A stretch of 62,039 bases of DNA from Kitasatospora sp. DSM 101779 (GTDB lineage: Bacteria; Actinomycetota; Actinomycetes; Streptomycetales; Streptomycetaceae): assembly GCF_025655475.1 (NCBI RefSeq), contig NZ_JAHTIK010000001.1:681612-743650 (forward strand). Reading direction: 5' to 3'. The position numbers and the translations under genes were made by a program. Shown in pieces: positions 1 through 8,317 of the stretch; positions within the stretch are counted from its first letter, which is position 1, and every line of letters starts with the position of its first letter. The notes below the pieces were generated by a model. That model made no database searches. It had not been told where the DNA came from and saw only the letters and a list, made by a program, of their open reading frames with translations.

Positions 1-36
1 CGGCGCGGGTGCGGCGCGTGTCCGCCGTCCGGGGCG

Positions 37-2328
37 TCACGGTGCACCGGCCGCGGTCGGCAGGGCGACACCCTCGGCGGCGATCGGCTCCTGGGCGGCG
101 GCCTGCTGCCCGGCGGCGACCGCGGGCTCGGCAGCGTCGGCGGGCGGCTCCTCCGCACTGCCGTCCGCGGCCTCCGTGCCGTCGCCCTCGATGTCGATGT
201 GCGGCAGCAGCGCGTCCAGGCGGCGCGGGAGCCACCAGTTGCCGCGGCCGAGCAGCACCATCGTCGAGGGCACCAGGATGCCGCGCACGACCGTGGCGTC
301 CAGGGCGACCGCGGTGGCCAGACCCATGCCGAACATCTTCACCACGGGATCGTCCGAGAGCAGGTAGCTCAGGAAGACGCTGACCATGATCAGGGCGGCC
401 GAGCTGATGATCCGTCCGGTGCCCCCGAGACCCTCCACGACGGCGCGGCGGTTGTCGCGGTGCCGGAGGTAGGCGGTGCGGACGGCCGTGAGCAGGAAGA
501 CCTCGTAGTCCATGGAGAGTCCGAACAGCACCGCGAACATCAGCAGCGGGACGTAGCCGGGGATCGGCACCGGCCCGTCGAGGCCGAGCAGTCCGGCTCC
601 GTGGCCCTGCTGGAAGACGGCGGTGAGCACGCCGTAGGCGGCGCCGACGGAGACCAGGTTCATCACGGCGGCCTTCACGGCGACGACCGGGGCCCGGAAG
701 GCGAGCAGCAGCAGGATCCCGGCGATGGCGAGGACGAAGCCGACGACCAGCGGCATCCGGTGGGCCAGCCGGTCGTTGAGGTCGGCCTGGGCGGCGGGCG
801 TGCCGCCGACGTGGGTGGTGTCGCCCGGGCCGGCCGCGGCGGGCAGGGTCCCGCTGCGCAGCCGGTCGACGAGGTCTGCGGTGGCCGGGTCGGACGGGGC
901 GGTGGACGGGGTGACCTGCCAGCGGACGGAGTGCCCGTCCGCGGAGAGCTGCGGCTGCCCGGCGGCGGCCACGCCGGGGGTGGCCTGCAGCGCCTTGGTC
1001 ACGGCGGTGACGCGGTCGTCGGTGACGCCCCCGGCCGGGGCGGCGAGGGTGTCGGTGACCTGGAGGGTGCCGTTGATGCCCGGCCCGAAGGCCGCGGCGA
1101 GCCGGTCGTAGGCGGTCCGGCTCGCGGAGCCGGTGGCGTTCGAGCCCGCGTCGAGCTGGCCGAAGGTGAGCTGGGCCGCGGGCAGCGCGAGGGCGCCGAC
1201 CAGGACGGTCGCGGCGACCAGGCAGCGCCAGGGCCGGGCGGCGACGACCTCGGCGACCCGTCCCCAGCCGCGGGGGCCGGCCGGCCGCTCGCGCTCCGCC
1301 TTCCGCCTCGGCCTGGCGGCGAGCCGGGGGCCGAGCAGCACCAGGACGGCGGGCAGCAGGGTCAGGTTGATGCCGACGGCGACCAGGACGGCGATGCCGG
1401 GGGCGAGCGCCAGGGCGTACAGCAGCGGGATGCCGCCGAGGGCGAGGCCGGCGAGTGCGGCGACGACGGCGCTGCCGGCGAAGGCGACCGCCTTGCCGGA
1501 GCCTGCGGTGGTACGGACGGCGGCCTCCTCGTGGTCCACCCCGGCGGCAAGGAGTTCGCGGAACCGGGTGAGGCCGAAGAGGGTGTAGTCGATGCCGACG
1601 CCCAGGCCGATCATCGCGGCGATGGTCTCGCCGGAGGAGGGCATGTCGACCAGGTGGCCGACCAGTCCCAGCACCGAGAGCGAGATGCCGAGGCCGAGGC
1701 CGCCGGCGAGCAGCGGGAGCCCGGCCGCGACCAGGCCGCCGAAGGTGAGGGCGAGGACGACGAAGGCGGCGGCGAGGCCGATCGCCTCGCTGTGGCCGGT
1801 GGAGCCCTTGTCGACGGCCGCGGCGAGGAAGCCGCCGGGGGTGACCTCGATGCCGGCCGCGGTGGCCGGGGCGGCCGCGGCGGTGATCCGGTCGGTGATG
1901 TCGGGGGTGATCTCGCGTCCGGTGACGTCGAGCTCGACCGAGAGGTAGCCGGTGTGGCCGTCGGCGCCGATCGACTTGGCGCCGGCCGGGTCGTACGGGG
2001 TGGTGACGGCCACGACGTGGTCGACGCCGGCGATCGCGGTGGCGGCCTTCCTGACGGCCTCGGTGCTCGCGGGCGAGGTGAGCAGCGGCCCGTCGGCGGC
2101 GGTGTGCAGGACGAGCGGCTGGCGGCCCGAGGCCGAGCCGGGGAAGGCCGTGTCGCCGAGGTCCCGGGCGGCCTGGCTGTCGCTGCCGGGGATGGACACC
2201 GCCTCGTTGGTGACGCTGCCCAGGACACCGACCGCGGCGAGGGCCGCGGCCAGGAGCAGCAGCCAGGCGGCCAGCACGCGTTTCGGTCTGCGGGCGCACC
2301 AGCGCCCCACGGCGGTGAACATCGGCAC
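37..2328 (-). CDS. MMPL/RND family transporter
   Basis: Predicted inner-membrane exporter of the MMPL branch of the RND superfamily, 763 residues. An N-terminal membrane helix near residues 18-37 is followed by an extracytoplasmic loop to about residue 180, a block of five helices, and then a second copy of the same helix-loop-helices layout. The two Asp-Tyr motifs used for proton relay in MmpL proteins are visible as GVGIDYTLF near residue 245 and GLSMDYEVF near residue 608. The C-terminal tail from about residue 715 is Ala/Glu-rich and probably cytoplasmic. I chose a GTG start because GGAAGG lies 5 nt upstream; an ATG two codons later is also possible. The gene is divergent from a TetR gene across two palindromes, so local repression is likely. 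The substrate (lipid, drug or siderophore) cannot be read from the sequence. Confidence 0.93.
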   Translation of the reverse strand: MPMFTAVGRWCARRPKRVLAAWLLLLAAALAAVGVLGSVTNEAVSIPGSDSQAARDLGDTAFPGSASGRQPLVLHTAADGPLLTSPASTEAVRKAATAIAGVDHVVAVTTPYDPAGAKSIGADGHTGYLSVELDVTGREITPDITDRITAAAAPATAAGIEVTPGGFLAAAVDKGSTGHSEAIGLAAAFVVLALTFGGLVAAGLPLLAGGLGLGISLSVLGLVGHLVDMPSSGETIAAMIGLGVGIDYTLFGLTRFRELLAAGVDHEEAAVRTTAGSGKAVAFAGSAVVAALAGLALGGIPLLYALALAPGIAVLVAVGINLTLLPAVLVLLGPRLAARPRRKAERERPAGPRGWGRVAEVVAARPWRCLVAATVLVGALALPAAQLTFGQLDAGSNATGSASRTAYDRLAAAFGPGINGTLQVTDTLAAPAGGVTDDRVTAVTKALQATPGVAAAGQPQLSADGHSVRWQVTPSTAPSDPATADLVDRLRSGTLPAAAGPGDTTHVGGTPAAQADLNDRLAHRMPLVVGFVLAIAGILLLLAFRAPVVAVKAAVMNLVSVGAAYGVLTAVFQQGHGAGLLGLDGPVPIPGYVPLLMFAVLFGLSMDYEVFLLTAVRTAYLRHRDNRRAVVEGLGGTGRIISSAALIMVSVFLSYLLSDDPVVKMFGMGLATAVALDATVVRGILVPSTMVLLGRGNWWLPRRLDALLPHIDIEGDGTEAADGSAEEPPADAAEPAVAAGQQAAAQEPIAAEGVALPTAAGAP

Positions 2329-2378
2329 ACCGGCCTTCCGTACGGGGACGGGGTGGCGCCGGGCCCCCCGCCGAACTC

Positions 2379-2421
2379 ATTGCACTCTCCGTGCAATCAG
2401 TACGTTGCACTGGCGGTGCAA
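2379..2421. promoter_or_regulatory. Two palindromic operators between the MMPL and TetR genes
   Basis: Two inverted repeats share the half-site TTGCAC/GTGCAA: positions 2379-2397 (7-nt arms, 5-nt centre) and 2405-2421 (6-nt arms, 5-nt centre). Their centres are 25 bp apart. They lie between the start codons of the divergent transporter and TetR genes and immediately before the TetR ribosome-binding site. This is the arrangement expected for a TetR dimer controlling both genes. No convincing -35/-10 pair was identified. Confidence 0.75.
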
Positions 2422-2452
2422 TAATGTCAACGCGACGGAAGGAGCCCCCGGC

Positions 2453-3193
2453 ATGCCGCAGAACCCCGACCCCGGTCGTCCCGCGGACGGCCGCACCGAA
2501 CAGCCCGCGGACGGCCGCACCGAGCGCGGGCGGCTGACCCGCGAGAAGATCGCCGACGCGGTGCTCTCGCTGCTCGACGAGGGCCTGGTGCAGTTCCCCG
2601 CCGAGCGGGTCGCCGAACGGGCCGGCGTGTCACGGCGCCTGGTGTTCCATCACTTCGCAGACATGGCGCAGCTGACCGACACCGCCGTCACCCGGCGGAT
2701 CGACCAACTGCTCGCCCAGATCAAGCCGTTGCCCACCGAGGGGCCGCGGGAGCTGCGGGTCGCCGCGCTGGCCGAGCAACGCGGCCGGATCCTGGAGTGG
2801 CTCACCCCGACCCGGCTGGCGATGATGCGGCTGGAGAACCCGTCCGAGCGCGTCCAGCAGACGGTGCGGATGATGCTGGACTACGGCCGTACGCGGATCT
2901 CCGAGATCTTCGCCCTGGAGCTGGACCGGCTGCCCGAGGCCCGCCGCACCGACCTGCTCAACGCACTGGACGCCGCCACCACCTGGAGCACCTGGCACCA
3001 CTGGCGCAGCGCCGGCCTCGACGTGGCCGCCGCCCGCCGCACCATGGCCACCGCCGTCCACGCCCTGCTCGCCGCCACCGACCACCCCGAGACGATCCCC
3101 GACCACCCGGACGAGCCGCATTCCCCCGCCGACGGCGACCCGGCCGAGGCGGACTCGCGCAAAGCTGCCGCAGTCGCGCCGGACGCCGTCTGA
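2453..3193 (+). CDS. TetR/AcrR family transcriptional regulator
   Basis: DNA-binding repressor of 246 residues. The TetR helix-turn-helix spans about residues 25-75, with the recognition stretch GVSRRLVFHHFADM. The rest is helical and presumably binds ligand. The N-terminus holds a duplicated stretch (PADGRTEQPADGRTER), and the C-terminal 30 residues are acidic and probably disordered. The ATG was chosen because GGAAGGAG lies just upstream, although the frame stays open further 5'. Divergent orientation and the paired palindromes suggest that it represses itself and the MMPL exporter. Confidence 0.9.
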   Translation: MPQNPDPGRPADGRTEQPADGRTERGRLTREKIADAVLSLLDEGLVQFPAERVAERAGVSRRLVFHHFADMAQLTDTAVTRRIDQLLAQIKPLPTEGPRELRVAALAEQRGRILEWLTPTRLAMMRLENPSERVQQTVRMMLDYGRTRISEIFALELDRLPEARRTDLLNALDAATTWSTWHHWRSAGLDVAAARRTMATAVHALLAATDHPETIPDHPDEPHSPADGDPAEADSRKAAAVAPDAV

Positions 3194-3293
3194 CCAGGGC
3201 ACATGTCCGGTCCGTGTACGTCCGGGCGCAGATCGATCACAGCGTGCACGATCGCTTCCCGGGACGGCCACCGGGGCCCCTAGAGTATGCGCC

Positions 3294-5825
3294 GTGACCC
3301 AGGACGACGCGGAACTCATCGCCGGCCGCTACGAGCTGATCGAACGCATCGGGCAGGGCGGCATGGGCCGCGTCTGGCGCGGGACGGACCGGCACCTGTT
3401 CGGTCGCGAGGTCGCGGTCAAGGAGATCCTCTTCCCACCCGGGCTGGAGGACACCGAGCGGGCCATGCTGCTCAGGCGGTTCACCAGCGAGGCGCGGGCC
3501 GCGGTCATCCTCAACCACCCCGGCATCATCACCATCCACGACGTGGTCGAGCACAACGGGTCGCCGGCCATCGTCATGGAGTTCGTCCGCGGCCGGTCGC
3601 TCGCCGCCGAGATCCGCGAGCAGGGGCCGCTGCCGGTGCACCGGGTCGCCGAGATCGGCGCGGCCATGCTCGGCGCGCTCGCCGAGGCGCACGACGCCGG
3701 GATCGTCCACCGGGACATCAAGCCGGACAACGTCCTGCTGACGAAGGACCGGGTCGTCCTCACCGACTTCGGCATCGCGCACCTCGCGGACGCCACCACC
3801 AAGCTGAGCCACAGCGGCACCGTCATCGGCACCCCGCACTACATGCCGCCGGAGCAGCTCGAGGGCAAGCGGCCGACCGCCGCCAACGACCTGTGGGCGC
3901 TCGGCGCCACGCTGTACCACGCGGTGGAGGGCCGGACGCCGTTCGACGCCGAGGGCCTGCACGCCCTGGCCATCGCCATTTTCACGCAGCCGCACCGGCC
4001 GCCGGTCCTGGCCGGCCCCCTCGCCCCAGTGCTGGAGGCACTGCTCACCAAGGACCCGGTGGAGCGGGCGACCGTCGCACGGGCGGAGGAGCTGCTGGCA
4101 GTGGTGCTGCGGGTCGGCGACACCGCCGCGGCGGCCGGGGCAGCACCGGATCCGGCGGCGCCGGTGCTGTGGACGCCGACGGCGCTGGACGCCGTCACCG
4201 ATCCGGCGGACCGGCAGCCGCCGCCCCCGCCGCAGGAGGCGCCGTCGGCCGAGCAGTCCGGCGCAGCGCCCGCGGAGCAGCCCCTCGAAGGCTCCGCAGC
4301 GGGGCCGGCCGTCCCCGTCCCGGCGCCGCCCGCCACTCCCCCGGCCGTGCCGCCGCACGTGCCGCAGGGCCGCCCGGTGCCGGACAACCCGTACGCCACT
4401 CGCCCGCCTGCCGAGGTCCCGCGGACACCCGCCGACGGGCCGCCCACCCGCGGGGTGCCGACCGACGGGGTGCCGACCGACGGGGTGCCGACCGACGGGG
4501 TGCCGGCCGGGACCTCGGGGGCCCACACGCTCCAGGGGCCGACGGCCGATCGGCCGGTGCGGCGGCCGGTCGGACGGAAGGCCACCGTGCTGGCGGTGGC
4601 GCTCGCGACCCTGGCCGTCGGCGGCATCCTGACCTGGACCCTCATGCCGGACTCCGGCCGCGGCGCCGGCGGCAGCAGCGCCGACGGCGGCGGCTCGTCG
4701 AACGGCACGGCCACCACCACCGTGGTGATCGGCGTGGACGCGCCGCTCACCGGCGGCCTGGCGGTCTTCGGCAGCGGCATCAAGAACTCGGCCGACCTCG
4801 CCGCGAGGACGGCGAACCGACGGAAGTACGTGCCGGGTGTCACCTTCGAGGTCAAGGCGCTGGACGACCAGGGCCAGCCGCAGGTCGGCCAGCAGAACGC
4901 CACCGCGCTCGTCGCCGACCGCCGGGTGCTCGGCGTGGTCGGTCCGCTGAACTCCGCCGTCGCGCAGTCGATGCTGCCCGTGTTCGCGTCGGCCGGGCTG
5001 GTCGACGTGTCGCCGGCCAACACCAATCCCGTGCTCACCCTGGGCAGCGACTGGCAGAAGGGCGTCAAGGCGCGCCCGTACCCCGCCTACTACCGCACCA
5101 CCGCCACGGACGCCCTGCAGGGACCGTTCGCCGCCCGGTACCTCGTCAAGGTCGCGAAGAAGACGAAGTTCTTCGTGATCGACGACAGGAAGACCTACGG
5201 TGCCGGCCTCGCCGGCGAGTTCACCAACGAGGTCGCCGCGCTCGGCGGCACGGTCGTCGGGTCGGAGCACGTGGACCCCGGCGACCACGACTTCGGCACC
5301 CTCGCGGCCAGGGTCCGCGCCAGCGGCGCCGAGGCGGTCTACTACGGCGGCGAGTACCCGGACGCGGCGCCGCTCTCCCAGCAGCTCAAGGAGGGCGGTG
5401 CGACGGTGCCGCTGGTGGGCGGCGACGGCATCTTCGACACCGAGTACACCCGTCTGAACGGCCGGGCCGAGGGCGACCTGGCCACCTCGGTGGGCGCGCC
5501 GACGACCGAGCTCAGCGGCGGGAACGCCTTCTTGGCCGACTACAAGGCCGCCGGGTACACCGAGGACGCCGGCCAGTACGGCGCCTACGCGTACGACGCG
5601 GCCTGGGCCGTCATCGAGGCGGTCAGGGCCGCCACGGCCTCGCACGGCGGCACCCTGCCGTCGAACGCACGGGCCGAGGTGGCCAGCGCCATGGCGGGGG
5701 TGTCCTTCGACGGCACGACCGGGCCGGTCTCCTTCGACGGCTACGGCGACACGAAGAACCGGCAGCTCACCGTCTACACGGTGCAGGGCGGCGCCTGGCA
5801 CTCCGTCAAGACGGACAGCTACTGA
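3294..5825 (+). CDS. Ser/Thr protein kinase fused to ABC-type substrate-binding domain
   Basis: Membrane receptor-like kinase of 843 residues. The N-terminal Hanks-type kinase domain (about 12-270) has the glycine loop IGQGGMGRVW, Lys43 in VAVKE, the catalytic loop HRDIKPDN near residue 140 and DFGIAHL. A Pro/Ala-rich linker with a GVPTD repeat follows (about 290-420), then one membrane helix at about 429-450. The C-terminal 370 residues form a periplasmic leucine/branched-chain-type binding fold that begins VVIGVDAPLTGGLAVFG. The layout suggests that an extracellular small molecule controls cytoplasmic phosphorylation. A TAGAGT box lies 7 nt before the GTG start and no Shine-Dalgarno sequence is seen, so the mRNA may be leaderless. 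The 3' end overlaps the convergent hydrolase gene by 7 bp. The fusion is known in actinobacteria, but the ligand is unknown. Confidence 0.93.
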   Translation: MTQDDAELIAGRYELIERIGQGGMGRVWRGTDRHLFGREVAVKEILFPPGLEDTERAMLLRRFTSEARAAVILNHPGIITIHDVVEHNGSPAIVMEFVRGRSLAAEIREQGPLPVHRVAEIGAAMLGALAEAHDAGIVHRDIKPDNVLLTKDRVVLTDFGIAHLADATTKLSHSGTVIGTPHYMPPEQLEGKRPTAANDLWALGATLYHAVEGRTPFDAEGLHALAIAIFTQPHRPPVLAGPLAPVLEALLTKDPVERATVARAEELLAVVLRVGDTAAAAGAAPDPAAPVLWTPTALDAVTDPADRQPPPPPQEAPSAEQSGAAPAEQPLEGSAAGPAVPVPAPPATPPAVPPHVPQGRPVPDNPYATRPPAEVPRTPADGPPTRGVPTDGVPTDGVPTDGVPAGTSGAHTLQGPTADRPVRRPVGRKATVLAVALATLAVGGILTWTLMPDSGRGAGGSSADGGGSSNGTATTTVVIGVDAPLTGGLAVFGSGIKNSADLAARTANRRKYVPGVTFEVKALDDQGQPQVGQQNATALVADRRVLGVVGPLNSAVAQSMLPVFASAGLVDVSPANTNPVLTLGSDWQKGVKARPYPAYYRTTATDALQGPFAARYLVKVAKKTKFFVIDDRKTYGAGLAGEFTNEVAALGGTVVGSEHVDPGDHDFGTLAARVRASGAEAVYYGGEYPDAAPLSQQLKEGGATVPLVGGDGIFDTEYTRLNGRAEGDLATSVGAPTTELSGGNAFLADYKAAGYTEDAGQYGAYAYDAAWAVIEAVRAATASHGGTLPSNARAEVASAMAGVSFDGTTGPVSFDGYGDTKNRQLTVYTVQGGAWHSVKTDSY
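4452..4507 (+). repeat. 15-bp in-frame tandem repeat in kinase linker
   Basis: Three perfect tandem copies of a 15-bp unit (GGGGTGCCGACCGAC) cover 4452-4496, followed by a partial fourth. The period is five codons and encodes GVPTD repeats in the flexible linker between the kinase domain and the membrane helix. Copy number could change without breaking the reading frame. Confidence 0.9.
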
Positions 5826-6874
5826 CCACCGGGCGCCCGGCCGGCGGCGGCGTCCTGCAGGGCGCGCAGCAGGGCCACGGCCGGGGCGTCCACCGAGCGG
5901 CCGGTGTTGCCGAGGACGGCGACGGCCGTGCCGGTCTCCGGGTCGAAGCCGGTGTACGAGGCGAAGCCGCCGGTGCGGCCGTTGTGCCAGATCTGCAGGT
6001 GGCCTCCCAGCCGCGGGTGCAGCCGGTGCGCCGACCAGCCGAGGTGCGTCCAGGAGGACGGGCCGGTGCGGTGCTCCACCTGCCGGGTGAGGGCGATCGC
6101 CTCGGCCGTGCCGGCCGGCGCCCCGCCGAGCTGGGCACGCAGGAAGGCGGCGAGGTCGTTGCCGGTGGAGCGCAGGGCGCCCGCGCCGGCGAGATCGGCG
6201 AGGTTCCACGCGGCGGTGGGCCGGCGTCCGGCGGTGTGGCCGCCGGCGAGCCGGCGGGCGGCGTCCGGGCCGGGTGTGACGGTGGTGTCCGTGAGCCCGA
6301 GCGGCAGGCAGACCTCGCTCCGGACGAGCTGCTCGTAGTCGGTGCCGGCGCGCCGGGCGAGGGCGAGGCCGAGGAGCCCGGCGCCGAGGTTGGAGTAGCG
6401 GAAGGTGCGGCCGGGCGCCGAGCGGAGCTTCGTCCGGGCGAGCCCGTCGAGCAGCCGTTCGGCGGTGCAGTCGGCGTACGGGTCCGCGGCGCGGGGGTTG
6501 AGCAGGGCGGGCAGCAGCATGCCCTTCGGCAGGCGGGGCAGGCCGGAGGTATGGGTGGCCAGTTGCTGGAGGGTGATCCGCCGGCCGTCGCGTTCGGGGA
6601 CGGTGCGGCCGGGCAGTAGCCCGGCGAGCAGCTCGTCGAGGGAGGCGGCGCCGGCGAGCACCGTCCGGGCCAGGACCAGGGCGGTGAAGACCTTGGTGAC
6701 CGAGCCGATCTCGAAGAGGGTGTCCGGTCCGGGCGGGCCGCTCGTCGCGCCGCCGGCCCGCCCGGCACCGCGGATCTCCGTCGTGCCGTCCGCGATGCCG
6801 ACCACCACCGCGCCGACCTGCTGCTCTGCCAGGCGGTCGGCGGTGCGGCGGACGAGTTCCCCGAGCGCTGCCAT
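5819..6874 (-). CDS. Serine hydrolase, class C beta-lactamase/esterase family
   Basis: Serine hydrolase of 351 residues with the penicillin-binding fold. The nucleophile motif SxxK is Ser58-Val-Thr-Lys61 (GSVTKVF), the YxN motif is Tyr160-Ser-Asn162, and an HNG motif near residue 308 stands in for the KTG box. No signal peptide is visible, so the protein is probably cytoplasmic and acts on esters or peptides rather than as a secreted beta-lactamase. A TAGGGT box lies 7 nt upstream of the ATG (6882-6887), which suggests leaderless transcription. The stop codon overlaps the end of the convergent kinase gene. Confidence 0.88.
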   Translation of the reverse strand: MAALGELVRRTADRLAEQQVGAVVVGIADGTTEIRGAGRAGGATSGPPGPDTLFEIGSVTKVFTALVLARTVLAGAASLDELLAGLLPGRTVPERDGRRITLQQLATHTSGLPRLPKGMLLPALLNPRAADPYADCTAERLLDGLARTKLRSAPGRTFRYSNLGAGLLGLALARRAGTDYEQLVRSEVCLPLGLTDTTVTPGPDAARRLAGGHTAGRRPTAAWNLADLAGAGALRSTGNDLAAFLRAQLGGAPAGTAEAIALTRQVEHRTGPSSWTHLGWSAHRLHPRLGGHLQIWHNGRTGGFASYTGFDPETGTAVAVLGNTGRSVDAPAVALLRALQDAAAGRAPGGQ

Positions 6875-7158
6875 GTCCGCAACCCTATGCGCGGCCCGCG
6901 GCCGGCCCGTCCGCCCACATGAGGAATCTCACCCGGCCCGCATCGTCCGCCAGGCGTACTCCGCCGGACGGATCCGGCAGTGGCGCCGCTGCGACCGAGG
7001 GCGGACCCGACCGGGACCGCCGACGCGCCCTCAGGTCCGGTGCCCGGTCGGCGCCATGACGGGCCGACACCCGCGGCGGCCCCCACGCAGGAGCTTCGTC
7101 CACGGACGGCCCTTGTCTCGGAAGCATCTCAGCTGGTGAACGGGTTGCACACCTCACC
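6875..7158. other. Intergenic region without a supported gene
   Basis: The stretch between the serine hydrolase and the next gene has open frames on both strands, but all are rich in Arg, Pro and Ala without family signatures, as expected from chance in high-GC DNA. Its left edge carries the hydrolase -10 box and its right edge the promoter at 7159-7187. I see nothing else in it. Confidence 0.6.
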
Positions 7159-7187
7159 TTGACAGCGAAGGAAGGGTTACCTAAGTT
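7159..7187 (+). promoter_or_regulatory. Sigma70-type promoter of a leaderless transcript
   Basis: A perfect -35 TTGACA (7159-7164), a 17-bp spacer and a TAAGTT -10 box (7182-7187) end 8 nt before the ATG at 7196. Transcription starting 6-8 nt after the -10 box would begin at or next to the start codon. The GAAGG inside the spacer cannot then serve as a ribosome-binding site. Confidence 0.7.
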
Positions 7188-7195
7188 CTGCTGGC

Positions 7196-7471
7196 ATGTC
7201 TCCGCAGTCGCACCACCGCACCGAGGACGCCGACCGCCCCGAGCCGTCGACGACCTTCGTCTTCGACATCACCGCCGACGAGATCCGCCGCCGGTCGCTG
7301 GCGGCCGCCTCGCTCGGGCCCACCCGGGACATCGCCGAGGAGGAGCGCCGCGAGGCCGAGGCCTACGCCCTGCTGTACTCCGGCCTCGACGCCGAGCAGC
7401 AGCGCCTCTACGACGAACTCGTCACAGCGGGCGTACTGCCCGTGGAGGAGCGGGCCGATGCTGCCCATTGA
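7196..7471 (+). CDS. Small hypothetical protein
   Basis: Protein of 91 residues that I do not recognise. After a charged N-terminus there is a short hydrophobic stretch (TTFVFDITADEI), then a Glu/Ala-rich amphipathic helix and a Leu/Tyr-containing segment (LLYSGLDAEQQRLYDELV). There is no signal peptide or membrane helix. Its 3' end overlaps the next gene by 14 bp in another frame, so the two are probably co-transcribed and translationally coupled. The good promoter and the coupling support a real gene. Confidence 0.7.
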   Translation: MSPQSHHRTEDADRPEPSTTFVFDITADEIRRRSLAAASLGPTRDIAEEERREAEAYALLYSGLDAEQQRLYDELVTAGVLPVEERADAAH

Positions 7472-7781
7472 CCCACAGGCCGACATCGGTCGCCGCGCGT
7501 GGATCGCCTGCCCCAACTGCGACGACGCCCGCGACTGCACGCCCTGCGGGGAGCGCCGCTCCTGCTCCGAGCACTGGCGCTACCTGATCTCCAACACCGG
7601 CAGCCTGCTGCACCTGCAGTGCCCCGGCTGCACCCACGTGTGGGACCACGAGACCGGCTTCGGCGCCACCCGCTCCGCCCTCGGCCGGGTGCCCGGCCCG
7701 CGCCGGTCCGAGCCGGCCGCCGGCGTCCTGCCGGAGGAGGGCCCGCAGGCTAGCGACCGGGAGCCGTACGAGGCGCCGTGA
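7458..7781 (+). CDS. Small cysteine-rich (zinc-ribbon-like) hypothetical protein
   Basis: Protein of 107 residues with three CxxC knuckles: Cys18-Cys21 (CPNC), Cys27-Cys30 (CTPC) and Cys55-Cys58 (CPGC) followed by His60. Cys36 and His39 lie between them. This layout suggests binding of one or two zinc ions. The C-terminal 35 residues look disordered. The start lies inside the 3' end of the upstream 91-residue gene, which suggests coupling. No function can be assigned; zinc-ribbon proteins of this size may bind nucleic acid or partner proteins. Confidence 0.7.
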   Translation: MLPIDPQADIGRRAWIACPNCDDARDCTPCGERRSCSEHWRYLISNTGSLLHLQCPGCTHVWDHETGFGATRSALGRVPGPRRSEPAAGVLPEEGPQASDREPYEAP

Positions 7782-7818
7782 TCCGACGGCATGTGGATCA
7801 GGCCCTAGACTGCGCGGC

Positions 7819-8220
7819 ATGAACGCCACACCGGATGACCGGCTCGAACGCCTCGTCAGCCTCGCCGCGGGCAGCTACCTGCTGGTCACCACCTTCAAGA
7901 AGGACGGCACGGCGGTCCCCACCCCGGTGTGGGTGGTGCGGGACGGCGACGCGCTGGGCATCTGGACGGTCGCCGACTCCTGGAAGGTCCGCCGGATCCG
8001 CAACCGGGCGGACGTGCTGGTCGGCCCGTGCGACGTCCGCGGCCGGCCGACCGGCGAGCAGGTGCCCGGCACCGCCGAGATCTGCCCGCCGGAGCGGACC
8101 GCCGCCTACCGCACCCTGTTGCGGCAGAAGTACGGCCTGCTCGGCGTGCTCACCCTGCTCGGCAGCCGGGTCCGCCGCGGCGACCGCGGCACGGTCGGCA
8201 TCCGGATCACCCTCACCTGA
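7819..8220 (+). CDS. PPOX-class F420-dependent oxidoreductase
   Basis: Protein of 133 residues with the pyridoxamine-5'-phosphate-oxidase-like split barrel. Family hallmarks are YLLVTTFKKDGTAVPTPVWVV, the downstream strand IWTVADSWKVRRIRNRADVLV, and the final basic loop. In actinobacteria most proteins of this length and pattern bind coenzyme F420 rather than FMN; that cofactor assignment is by family only. A TAGACT box (7806-7811) lies 7 nt before the ATG with no Shine-Dalgarno sequence, so the message is probably leaderless. The substrate is unknown. Confidence 0.85.
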   Translation: MNATPDDRLERLVSLAAGSYLLVTTFKKDGTAVPTPVWVVRDGDALGIWTVADSWKVRRIRNRADVLVGPCDVRGRPTGEQVPGTAEICPPERTAAYRTLLRQKYGLLGVLTLLGSRVRRGDRGTVGIRITLT

Positions 8221-8252
8221 CCCGCGGCACCACGGCGGCGGGCGGACGCAGA

Positions 8253-8298
8253 GCGCCCGACGGCGCGACCGGTTCGGCCCGGTCGCGCCGTCGGGCGC
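8253..8298. terminator. Bidirectional terminator hairpin
   Basis: A perfect 20-bp stem (8253-8272 with 8279-8298) encloses the 6-nt loop TTCGGC. It sits between the convergent PPOX gene (stop at 8220) and gap (stop at 8318), so it can end transcription from both sides. There is no T-run, as is usual in streptomycetes. Confidence 0.9.
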
Positions 8299-8317
8299 AG
8301 CTGCGTTCGGCGGGTGC

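Noticed and set aside
199..2424. A 741-codon plus-strand open frame opposite the MMPL gene
   Set aside because: Composition is Gly/Arg/Asp-rich with no recognisable family. The minus strand encodes a textbook MMPL transporter.
6885..7162. Small genes on either strand upstream of the 91-residue protein
   Set aside because: No ribosome-binding sites or family features, and codon positions do not look coding.
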